DNA of 64,000 nucleotides from Bryobacterales bacterium (GTDB taxonomy: Bacteria; Acidobacteriota; Terriglobia; Bryobacterales; Bryobacteraceae): positions 558,001 through 622,000 of the forward strand of contig JADKID010000007.1 of the NCBI GenBank assembly GCA_016721425.1, given 5' to 3'. The notes beneath the pieces are model-generated. The model made no database searches. It saw only the letters and a program-made list of their open reading frames with translations, and had not been told where the DNA came from. This document shows positions 56,401 through 64,000 of this stretch, in pieces. Every line of letters begins with the position of its first letter. The first letter of the stretch is position 1. The position numbers and the translations under genes were made by a program.

Positions 56401-58826
56401 CTATTGGTACTGCGGAGTAAAACTCCAGGACCAGAAGTTCGTAGCCGTAAGAATGTCCAGCCCCGTCGGGGTCGCGAAGCGGGAGCCTCTTCCACTGGCA
56501 GTCACGGAGAACGTGCCACGGGTAACGATGTTAATGCCTCCGGCGCCGATCACGCCGCTGGCGGGGAGTTGCGAGAGAATGTTCGCCGGCACCGTGAACT
56601 GGCCGGCGGAAGTGTTCTCAATGCAGACAAACGCGCTCCCTTGTACGCCGGTGCCCTGCGAATTGGGCGCGACGCTAGCGCCCACAATTGTCAGCACGGT
56701 GGAGGGCTCGCCCCCAGTCCACCGAACGGTGAATCCGCCGCTCCGGTTGATCACCTTGAAGTCATCCGGATTGTTGGTGACCACCAGATCTGGAACGATA
56801 TCCATCGCGCCGCTAAACCCGCCGACATCGGCTCCGCCTGGACCCGTAAAGGTATACCGTCCCGGGGCGAGGTAGGTGTTCGGTACATTCAACGCATTGT
56901 ACGTATATCCAGACGCTTGAATGCTCTGCCGCAACGCCGATTGGTTGCCATTGGGGCCGCTGGAGCCGATCTGCGGACCGGCATCCAGGCCCACGGACGT
57001 GATGTTGGGGTAAGGGTTGAAAACCGTGGCCGCATTGTAGACAACACAGCTCCCCGGCGTTGGATTCAAGTTCGGAAACCCTGACGGTAGCTCGCCGCGA
57101 AGTGACTTGCCGAGATCGGCGCCTCCAAACCGGCTGAATTGAGCCGAGAATGTATCCAGCTTCGTCATGGCCGTCACCGCGGTCACGCCGCCCGCGCCGA
57201 AACTGTCTGTCGTTGCGTAGGCAGTGGCTCTGGTGAGCGTCAGCGCACCCGCGGAGTAGCTGCCTCTGGCAGCCCAGCTCTCGATTTCGGCTGGTGTGGG
57301 TGCCGTGTCAGTGCTGACAGGTCCCCCGCCACCGCCCCACCGCTTCCACTGGTGATGACGGGCGCTCCGCTTTCAAAGTAAGCCGGGGAGGAAGTGAACG
57401 CTCCACTGGAACGGGCCCGTAGCGCGATGAAGGCAATCGTACCCGAGGATACGTAGAACTCTGCAAGCCCCCGCTTCCCTGCAGTCGTAGGAAACTGCTC
57501 CGGCAAGACAAAGGCAAGGTGCCCTTGCGCGGGTAGCTGAAGCTGGAGGTTGGCCGTAGTCGTTCCGTCGTCGGCGCGAATGTTCACGGTGATCGATTCG
57601 GAGTTTGCGTTAGGATTCACAATCGCTACCGGCGTGACCAGACCCGAGCCCGTGTCGTTGTCGAACGGCACCAGGAGGCGGCCCGCGGCCGAAACCGCTG
57701 GCGCAGTAACATCCTGGGTCGAATTCGCCGTACGGGCCGTGAAGATGGCGTAGCCGTTGACGCCAGGACTAGCCGTCAATTCCGCATAGCCCTGGGAAAC
57801 GGCACTCGCCGTGCCCGGCGTTTGAAGAAAGATCGTCGAACCGGCCGGAATATTCAGGCTGGACGTAGACACGTTTTCCAGGAAGGGCAGATTCCACGCC
57901 CCCGTCGCTCCGCCTGAGCCTGTGATGGAGAGTCTGAAATTCAACGAGGCCGGCAGGTTGCTCGTCGTCGTGTTGGTCAGGACAATGGTCGTTGACCAGG
58001 TGCCGCCGTCGGCAACCTGAGGGATTATCTGCACCTGTGGATTGGAGGCGGGCGGATTGGTGACTGTCCCACCGATGATGGGTTGCCCGGTCTGGGGGTA
58101 CGCCGGCGCCGAAGCAAATGCTCCCGCATTGAAGCGCAGCGCAATGATGGAGAAGGTGCCGGACGTCGTGTAAAACTCGGCTAGACCACGCTTACCCGTG
58201 GTCGCCGAGGACAGGTCTGGCAGGACGAGCGCCTTATGCCCCCGCGCGGGCATTGGAAGGGTGCCCGTGCTCGTGGCTCCATCCGTGGTTTTGATGTTGA
58301 CCTGAATCGTCTCAGCGCTTGCGTTCGGATTTGCCACGGCCACGGCCGTAACGAGACCTGATGTGTTATCGAATGGCACCAGGATCCGATTGGCTGCCGC
58401 GGCAGCCGGCGCCGTGCCGTCCTGAACACTTGCCGTCTTCTGCGTGAAAATGGCATAACCCACCACCCCGGAACCGGCGTCCAACTCTCCCCAGCCTTGC
58501 GTCACCGCGGTGGCAGTGCCCGGCGTGTGCAGGAACATCGTGGAACCCGCGGCCAGATTGAACGTGGGAAGCGACACACCTTCAAGGAACGTCGGTGTCC
58601 ATGCCTCTGTCGTTCCATCGTTGGCAGCCGTACCCCGATTGAACCGCAAGGTCACCGGCTGCGAGGCTGTCGTCTTGTTCGACAGCACAATCGTCGTGGA
58701 CCAACCTCCGCCGTCGGCAACCTGCGGGATGATCTGCACCTCCGCCAATGCCGGCAGCAGCCCCACCAGCAGGCAACAAGCCGACAGGCGCGCCACGTAC
58801 CTGAGTGCTAACGGTCTGTTAGTCAT
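56401..58826 (-). pseudogene. Secreted protein with two tandem beta-sandwich repeats, frameshifted
   Basis: The ATG at 58826 follows an ideal AAGGAGG. The first frame has a signal peptide (about 1-28) and two repeats of about 250 residues, each opening VQIIPQVADGGxWSTTIVL and carrying the RGLAEFY block (first near residue 220). It stops at about 57240. The next frame continues as APTPAEIESWAARGSYSAG and runs through a further domain to 56401. The shift sits in a G run near 57321-57325; one extra G would restore a single reading frame of about 808 residues. Function is unknown. Repeats of this kind are common in secreted proteins of Bryobacterales-type genomes, by my recollection. Confidence 0.75.
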
Positions 58827-58832
58827 GGACGT

Positions 58833-58890
58833 CCTCCTTCTTCAGCGAGCTTCAACGATCAAACGACGATCAGGTCGACGCCAAATTATA
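58833..58890 (-). promoter_or_regulatory. Promoter -10 and ribosome site of the secreted-repeat gene
   Basis: On the minus strand TATAAT (58890-58885) and the ribosome site AAGGAGG (58839-58833) precede the ATG at 58826 by 6 bases. A -35 hexamer at the right distance is poor. The strong signals show the gene was, or is, well expressed despite its frameshift. Confidence 0.5.
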
Positions 58891-59224
58891 CCTAGTCCTT
58901 CCAAGACATTTCTGCATGGTACTGTTCTGAAGCGATATCACGTCGCACAGGAGAACTTTCGGGAGACCTCCCTCATCGTAGACGATCGGCATACCACCGC
59001 CGCTCCGAAAGGAATTGCAGGCACGGCCTAAGTTGTTTTCATGAACGCTTTCGAAGAAGTTGTCTCGCGGGCGCATCCAGCGTGATTCGTCAGCGCAACG
59101 CCGTCAGCGAAGATCTGGCCGCGCTGAAATGCCAAGTCTCAACAACGCGGGTAAGACGGCCAAGTGTTCTTTGCTCCATTGCCAGAGTGGCGCGGACATC
59201 GCAGCGAAAAGCGGTGAGCCATGA
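58891..59224. other. 334-bp gap, nothing recognised
   Basis: This stretch lies between the promoter of the secreted-repeat gene and the SgcJ-like gene stop. Short frames exist but show no family pattern; a stretch near 59100-59130 weakly resembles sigma factor sequence and was not accepted. Confidence 0.4.
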
Positions 59225-59710
59225 TCATTTCGTAGACTTGACGTCAACGTTGTGATACGCCTCGATCCACCATCGACCATCGCGCCTCACGAAAACCTCC
59301 ATCAACTGCGTCCTCACCACGCCATCGGGTGGTACGACAATGCCAGGTGGCATTGTCGTAACGCCGCGCACTTCGTTGTCGATGTCTACTATCGCAACGT
59401 CTGGCATGACGAAGCGAATGCGTCGGATTCCATGGTGTTTGGTGGTGCCTTTGTAGAAGGTTTCCAGGATCTCGGTGTGTCGCTTCGCGAAGGCCGGCGC
59501 TCCGTATAGGACCATCCCAAAGAGATTCGTGAACGAGGCTTCCGGCGCGAGATGCCGAGCGTAGGCTTGCCCATTGCCGGCGTTCCAGGCGACAACCTGA
59601 TCCGCCACGATGGCTCGGATCGGCGCTTCCAACGCGGCATCTTGAGCGAACGACACTCCAGCAGGCGCGGCCAGTAGAATCATCAGCGCGATACTGAGCG
59701 ATTGCGTCAT
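59225..59710 (-). CDS. SgcJ/EcaC-family (NTF2-like) secreted protein
   Basis: The ATG at 59710, preceded by GGAGG, gives 161 residues. It has a signal peptide (1-23, ending SFAQ), then the NTF2-like pattern IVADQVVAWNAGNGQAYARH, ASFTNLFGMVLYGAPAFAKR, RFVMPDVAIVDIDNEVRG and RRDGRWWIEAYHNVDV. The family forms a cone-shaped pocket; SgcJ/EcaC members are of uncertain function. It lies inside the inverted-repeat segment and is intact, unlike its larger neighbour. It faces the same way as the secreted-repeat gene, 398 bp upstream of it. Confidence 0.85.
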   Translation of the reverse strand: MTQSLSIALMILLAAPAGVSFAQDAALEAPIRAIVADQVVAWNAGNGQAYARHLAPEASFTNLFGMVLYGAPAFAKRHTEILETFYKGTTKHHGIRRIRFVMPDVAIVDIDNEVRGVTTMPPGIVVPPDGVVRTQLMEVFVRRDGRWWIEAYHNVDVKSTK

Positions 59711-60024
59711 ATGAGATTCCTCCCGCTCGGCGGCCGCCACTGCGATTGATTGGTGCGCCGAGTGGATACACCGGGGGGTGTCGTTCGCCCCCGCCCCATT
59801 ACACCCCGTAGGAGCATACTGCAACGGCCCGCCATTCGGTGGACCATCGCCCACCGATGTCCCAGCGTTGCGGTCGAGTCGACGGTAAGTCGCCTTCACT
59901 GCCCTAGCCGATAGACGCCTCGGAGCGCGGCGCGGTGGATGACTGACACGCGGCGGTTACAAACCTAGCGTTAGCTGGGACGTCACCGATTGGAATGGGG
60001 CCCCGTCGCGAAAGGAGCCGTCCA
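59711..60024. other. 314-bp divergent intergenic region
   Basis: This region separates the SgcJ-like gene from the DUF2007-like gene. It contains the GGAGG ribosome site of the former and AAAGGAG of the latter (60011-60017). I see no operator, hairpin or small gene with support. Confidence 0.4.
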
Positions 60025-60267
60025 ATGCCATCATCCGATGAGGGCGATCTCGATGTTTTGATTCAAACCGGTATACACGACCCTATCGCGATTGGCCTGG
60101 CAGAAAACCTGCGAACAGCAGCAGGGATACCCCTCTTCAAGATGGATCGAAGTGTGGCCGCCCGCCACGAGAGTGGCAACGTGCTCGGCTGGTGGAGCTT
60201 TCACGTGCCGAGGGAAGCGGAGGCTGAAGCTCGCACGATCCTGCAAACCGGTGAAGAGATGAAATAG
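60025..60267 (+). CDS. DUF2007-like small protein
   Basis: The ATG at 60025 follows AAAGGAG by 7 bases and gives 80 residues. The pattern VLIQTGIHDPIAIGLAENLR, AAGIPLF and a closing HVPREAEAEARTIL matches the ferredoxin-like fold of DUF2007 (putative signal-transducing) proteins, in which the end block is usually VPEEDAEEARRIL. No partner gene is nearby. It sits within the inverted-repeat segment. Confidence 0.7.
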   Translation: MPSSDEGDLDVLIQTGIHDPIAIGLAENLRTAAGIPLFKMDRSVAARHESGNVLGWWSFHVPREAEAEARTILQTGEEMK

Positions 60268-60480
60268 GGGCTCTGAGCGAGAATCTGACGGTTTTGCCTC
60301 CAAGAATGAGTATGGTCAGACCGTAAGGGGGGAGACGCCCAATGAGTCCCGCTATCGGTAAGTCCGATCGAAGGCCCGATCGGTAGCGGCACCGCTACAG
60401 ATCCTGCCCGATTCCAAGTGCCTACCATGTTTCAGCCCGACTTTGAACCTATAATGGTCGAGAATCTCTCTTCTCGGAGA

Positions 60481-60853
60481 CTTGACTGCGCCACGCTCTA
60501 CTCAGAAGATGCCAGCCTGCCGCTCTCCCAGGTGCAGCCGTATTCGGTATCGCATTGTTCATCCGCATGCACACGCCCAGCCGGATGCGAGCCGGTTGCG
60601 AGACCACGTGAGACCGCGGCACCCGCAGACGGAACCGGGCAACCGGAGGCGATTCCGATTGGGGTGCCGCTGACCCAACCGCGTTTCCGTGCGTTGGCCG
60701 GATGGGGAAAGCGAGCAGCGCGGCCGGAAGCCGAGATCCGTACCGCGTGGGGCAGCCCATGCCCAGGCGTTCACCCAACCGTCGCCGGAGGCAGAATGCC
60801 AAGCGACCAGACCGGCCGTTGCCGCACCCAATCGCGAAGGCTTCCGGGTGACG
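60481..60853 (-). repeat. Right arm of the large imperfect inverted repeat
   Basis: The reverse complement of this 373-bp block matches 55659-55941 along its length. About 90 extra bases (roughly 60530-60625) are present only in this arm, which explains its greater length. Its outer end stops about 50 bp before the C-terminal remnant of the sigma factor gene. Confidence 0.8.
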
Positions 60854-60904
60854 CGTTCGGCCCCAGATTCACCAATTCGGGGAGGGGGCAGTTTCAAAAC
60901 TTCC

Positions 60905-61110
60905 TATCTCTAATCCCCGAAGCCGATTGGCCCCGCATCGTCATCCTCATCCCCTCCCAGGTCATCCAGCTCAACCGCGCCGTAGCCGTCTCCATGGCCC
61001 AAGTCCCCCAGGCCGGCCTCCCACTCGTGGACGCCCTCGCCACCGGACTCGCCCTCGCCCGCTACCATGTCCTCCCCGCCGTCCGTGGCGACCTCCTCCT
61101 CGACCGCGCC
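60905..61110 (+). pseudogene. C-terminal remnant of the same ECF sigma factor gene
   Basis: The frame reads ADWPRIVILIPSQVIQLNRA, then VAVSMAQVPQAGLPLVDALA and LARYHVLPAVRGDLLLDRA. This is the C-terminal DUF6596 domain, whose usual form is DWPRIVALYD-xn-VELNRAVAVAMA-xn-YHLLPSVRGDLL. The N-terminal part ends 5.2 kb upstream in the same orientation, and roughly 100 residues of the middle are absent from both pieces. A small deletion also lies after DWPRIV. Confidence 0.8.
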
Positions 61111-61158
61111 GCAAGGTGTGAGATGGACCCAACTCATCGGGGAAGTGACGCTGGCCCC

Positions 61159-63726
61159 TCAATCCCCCCGCAACACCCCGGCCACATCCACCTGCAACGC
61201 CCGTCGCGCCGGCCCCACGCCTGCCGCCACCGCCGCCGCCAGAAACACCACCACCGCCCCCAAATAAGCTACCGGATCCAGATGACTAACCCCGTGTAGC
61301 GCGCTCTTCAGCAACGCCGACACCCCTGCCGCCCCCATCAGCCCGACACCCAATCCAATCCCCACCGGCATCGCAAACCGTTTCGCAATCGGCCCCACCA
61401 CCTGCAGCGGGCTCGCACCCAACGCGATCCGAATCCCGATCTCCTTCATCCGTCGCGAAATTGTGAACGACACAAGCCCCACAATCCCCAAACACGCCAA
61501 AACCAGCGCTACCCCGCCCATGACGCTCACCGCCATCGCCGACCGCCGCGCCGAATCCACCTTTCGCAAATACGCCCCTTTCAACAAAGACACCTCCGGC
61601 ACTACCTGCCCGTCAATGCCCTTCACCACCTCCCGCAAATGCGTCGCCAGTCCCTCCGCCGGGCCGCTCGCTCGCACCAGTACGCTCATCCCCGTTGCGT
61701 TCCTTTCGTCGTACAACTCGTAGACATCCCCGCCACCGCCCTCCTCCACCGCCATCAAGCGCGCATCCGCCGCAACTCCCAGCACCGTCAGCCGCCGGTC
61801 CCCCATCTCCAACTCCCGTCCCAATGCATCCTCCCCGGGCCACCGGAACCGCGCCACCACATCACTCACCACCACCGCATCCCGGTCGCCCCGCTCGAGC
61901 GCCCGGCCCCGCAGTATCTGAATCTTCACCGTCCCGAAAAAGCCAGAATCTACCGCGTGCAACGACGCGATCATCGAGCGCCCCTCTCGCTCAATAGTCA
62001 TCGTCGTCCGCCTCCCGCCCAACGGAGGTGTTGCCGACAGACCCACCGCCTCAATCCCCGCAGTCCCCCGCAGCCGTTCCTTCAACGTCTCCAAAAACAC
62101 ACCCGCCGCCGCGGGCGCGTACCCATGTGATCCTAGCCGCGCATCCACCGCCACCACCTGTTCAAACTCGAATCCCAGGTCCGCCGCCACCGCCTTCTCC
62201 AGCGCCCTGACCAATAACCCGGACACCACCAGCAGCACGCAGCTCGACGCCACTTGCGTCCCAATCAGCACCTGCCGCATCCCCATCGCGGCAAACCGCT
62301 GCCGCGCAATCTGCATCGCCGGCGCCAACCCGAACAGTAGCGCCGCCACGAACCCCGCCACCGTCGCGAATCCCGCCACCCGCCAATCCGGAGTCAGGTT
62401 CACCCACGCCGGCGCCTCCGTCCACACCAACAGCACCCGCAAGACCACCCAACCCAGCCCGACTCCCGCCACCGTTCCAATGCCGGCCAGTAACGCGCTC
62501 TCCGTCAGTAGCTGCCGCACCAGCCGCCCGCTCCCCGCTCCCACGGAGATGCGAATCGACATCTCGCGTTCCCGCGCGCTGCCCCGCGCCAGCAGAAGGC
62601 TCCCCAGATTCCCGCAGGCCACCGCCAGAATCAGAAAAGCCAGCGTTCCGATCAACGCGAAAACCGGCAGCAGCTTCTCCCGGAACGTTTGCTGCGGCCC
62701 GCTGGCCCGGGTCATCCCGCCGGCGTTTTGCACCACTCCACCCGGTTCTGTAATCAGCCGCTCGTTTTCCCAGATACTCCCCGGCTCCTGTTTCCGTAAC
62801 TCGGCAGCCAGCAACTGCAACTCCTGCTCCGCCACCGCCGCGCTCGTGCCTGGCGCCAGTCGCCCCCACATGTCCACACTCCCGTCACTCGCCGAAAAGT
62901 CACTCAGGATCTTCGACCCGGTCACATATCTCGGCTTCTGCCCGATCGGCAGCCATAGATCCGGCTGCTGCATCGTCAGCCCGCTGAAATCAGCCGACGC
63001 CACACCGACAATCCTCGCAACCTGCCCGTTCAGCTTGATCAGCCGCCCCACCACTCCGGCATCCCCGCCAAATTGCCGCTCCCAGTACCCTGCTCCCAAT
63101 ACCACCACCAGTTCGCCCGATCTCTCGTCCAGCGCCGGATCCAGCACCCGCCCCATCCGCGCCGTCCCCCCTAGCTCCCGCATTAGGTTCGAACTCACAA
63201 AGTGCGCCTGCGCCGAACCGCCATCTCCATCCACCGTGAGCTTCGAATAGTGCAGCGCCAGCACCGCCGTCAAGGTCCGCGCATGGTCGCGGTAAAACGC
63301 AATCGCCGGATACGGCACATCGGACCAGTACTTGCCCGGCGCGCTCCTGTGGACTCGCACCAGCGTCTCCGGCGACCGCACCGGCAGAGTTCGCAGCATC
63401 ATCAGGTTGAAAAAGCTGAAGGCGGCAATATTCACCCCTATTCCCACCGCCAGCATCACCACTGCGCTGATCGTAAACCCGGGCGACTTCCACAATTGCC
63501 GCGCGGCAAACCGCAAATCCTGCAGCATCGCATCGACCCACGTCCAGCCCCATACATCCCGCGACTGCTCCCGCAGCGACAGCTCATTCCCCAACCGGAT
63601 CTGCCCACCCTCCGGACCTCCGTCGCGTTCCGCCATCTCCCGGTGGAACGCCATTTCATCCGCCAGCTCAGCGTCCCGCTGTTGCCGCTGTAGAAGGTAT
63701 TGGAGCCTACGCCAGATCTCATGCAT
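61159..63726 (-). CDS. ADOP-family ABC transporter permease (MacB/FtsX type)
   Basis: The ATG at 63726 gives 855 residues (a TTG three codons upstream is possible). The N-terminal cytosolic stretch (MHEIWRRLQYLLQRQQRDAE) leads into a MacB_PCD periplasmic domain, then FtsX helices. A second PCD/FtsX unit follows, ending FTISRRMKEIGIRIALGASP and RALQVDVAGVLRGD. Acidobacterial duplicated orphan permeases have this doubled plan and lack a linked ATPase gene. The substrate is unknown. The gene is 18 bp after a PadR regulator, the usual pairing, and ends 48 bp from the sigma factor remnant. Confidence 0.92.
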   Translation of the reverse strand: MHEIWRRLQYLLQRQQRDAELADEMAFHREMAERDGGPEGGQIRLGNELSLREQSRDVWGWTWVDAMLQDLRFAARQLWKSPGFTISAVVMLAVGIGVNIAAFSFFNLMMLRTLPVRSPETLVRVHRSAPGKYWSDVPYPAIAFYRDHARTLTAVLALHYSKLTVDGDGGSAQAHFVSSNLMRELGGTARMGRVLDPALDERSGELVVVLGAGYWERQFGGDAGVVGRLIKLNGQVARIVGVASADFSGLTMQQPDLWLPIGQKPRYVTGSKILSDFSASDGSVDMWGRLAPGTSAAVAEQELQLLAAELRKQEPGSIWENERLITEPGGVVQNAGGMTRASGPQQTFREKLLPVFALIGTLAFLILAVACGNLGSLLLARGSAREREMSIRISVGAGSGRLVRQLLTESALLAGIGTVAGVGLGWVVLRVLLVWTEAPAWVNLTPDWRVAGFATVAGFVAALLFGLAPAMQIARQRFAAMGMRQVLIGTQVASSCVLLVVSGLLVRALEKAVAADLGFEFEQVVAVDARLGSHGYAPAAAGVFLETLKERLRGTAGIEAVGLSATPPLGGRRTTMTIEREGRSMIASLHAVDSGFFGTVKIQILRGRALERGDRDAVVVSDVVARFRWPGEDALGRELEMGDRRLTVLGVAADARLMAVEEGGGGDVYELYDERNATGMSVLVRASGPAEGLATHLREVVKGIDGQVVPEVSLLKGAYLRKVDSARRSAMAVSVMGGVALVLACLGIVGLVSFTISRRMKEIGIRIALGASPLQVVGPIAKRFAMPVGIGLGVGLMGAAGVSALLKSALHGVSHLDPVAYLGAVVVFLAAAVAAGVGPARRALQVDVAGVLRGD

Positions 63727-63744
63727 GTCAGGCAACCTCTCTCC

Positions 63745-64000
63745 TCAAGCCATCCGCAGAACGGCCTGGATCGCCCCGTTCACTCGCCCGTACTCTTCCA
63801 ACTCAGCCGTCAGCTGCTGCCGCCCCGCCGCCGTCAGGCTGTAGAACCGGACCTTGCGGTTGGTCTCGGAGATCCCCCATTCCGCCGTCGCCCATCCCTT
63901 CAGAAGCAACTTCTGCAACGCCGGATAGAGCGAGCCTTCCTCGACCGTCAAAACCTCGGCCGAAAGCACGTGGATCTTCTGCGCAATCGCGTACCCGTGC
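63745..64000 (-). CDS. PadR-family transcriptional regulator, 5' end outside window
   Basis: Eighty-four C-terminal residues are present, starting HGYAIAQKIHVLSAEVLTVE and continuing EGSLYPALQKLLLKGWATAE, then SETNRKVRFYSLTAAGRQQL. This is the PadR winged-helix core, with the family HGY, EGSLYPAL and KxRxYxLTxxG blocks. PadR proteins linked to ADOP permeases usually repress them. The N-terminal residues lie beyond the window. Confidence 0.92.
   Translation of the reverse strand, partial: HGYAIAQKIHVLSAEVLTVEEGSLYPALQKLLLKGWATAEWGISETNRKVRFYSLTAAGRQQLTAELEEYGRVNGAIQAVLRMA

Noticed and set aside
59090..59135. Third sigma-factor fragment (SEDLAALK-like stretch)
   Set aside because: Only about eight residues resemble the sigma region 2 motif and the frame has no further similarity.
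55659..60853. Insertion sequence or transposon with terminal inverted repeats
   Set aside because: No transposase or integrase frame is present, and the arms are much longer and more diverged than IS ends. It is listed as inverted repeats with an open interpretation instead.

Overview
The window is high-GC bacterial chromosome, densely coded on both strands. The best guess for the source is an Acidobacteriota bacterium of the Bryobacterales/Solibacter type. The basis is a PadR regulator directly upstream of an 855-residue duplicated macrolide-exporter-type permease (the ADOP arrangement typical of that phylum), a SecD-SecF fusion, a Tat-exported GHL6-type glycosidase and a rhamnosidase, and relics of a YCII / ECF sigma factor pair. 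This is inference from gene content; no rRNA or other marker gene is present.

Layout. 1-3.2 kb: the start of a corrinoid protein, a UroD-family methyltransferase-like gene and a membrane-bound heterodisulfide-reductase-like iron-sulfur oxidoreductase. 3.2-15.6 kb: housekeeping and signalling genes (PilZ, RidA, rarA, a SpoU methylase, DUF218, a DUF4199/LuxR pair with paired repeat sites, a PQQ-like beta-propeller, a desaturase, a CpsB-like phosphatase, an HD-GYP/GAF/GGDEF protein and tag). 15.6-26.1 kb: glycan-related genes, including a 1648-residue fusion of a beta-propeller, two VOC domains and a GH78 rhamnosidase, then a nitroreductase, queD, a GHL6-type glycosidase, a DUF3300 protein with tandem Gly/Ser repeats, and DUF302. 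26.2-30.7 kb: a PIN-domain pair and a galactarate-type sugar-acid operon (garR, garD, GntP permease). 31-35.6 kb: secDF and a type-B carboxylesterase.

35.7-48.8 kb is the centre of the window, a 14-gene minus-strand respiratory operon. It runs rrf2, ccoS, Rieske protein, fused cytochrome b, heptaheme cytochrome c, ccoN, ccoO, a ccoQ-like gene, a small membrane protein, an iron-sulfur flavoprotein of the GltD type, a TauE/SafE-like protein, ccoG, a 58-residue membrane protein and ccoI. It joins a bc-type quinol module to a cbb3-type oxidase. The expected CcoP and cytochrome c1/f are missing and a seven-heme cytochrome lies between the two modules. A near-consensus promoter drives the operon, and a 17-bp palindrome covers its -35 box, a likely site for the Rrf2 regulator. 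thrC and a FAD amine-oxidase-like gene lie beyond it.

51.8-61.1 kb is an accessory, decaying region: a HEPN/MNT pair, a VapB-like antitoxin, a YCII relic, a frameshifted apiosidase-like gene, and an ECF sigma factor gene split into an N-terminal and a C-terminal remnant about 5.2 kb apart. Between the remnants lies a segment bounded by an imperfect inverted repeat of roughly 280-370 bp. It carries a frameshifted secreted protein, a SgcJ/EcaC-like protein and a DUF2007-like protein. The window closes with the ADOP permease and its PadR regulator. No rRNA, tRNA, CRISPR array or transposase was recognised.
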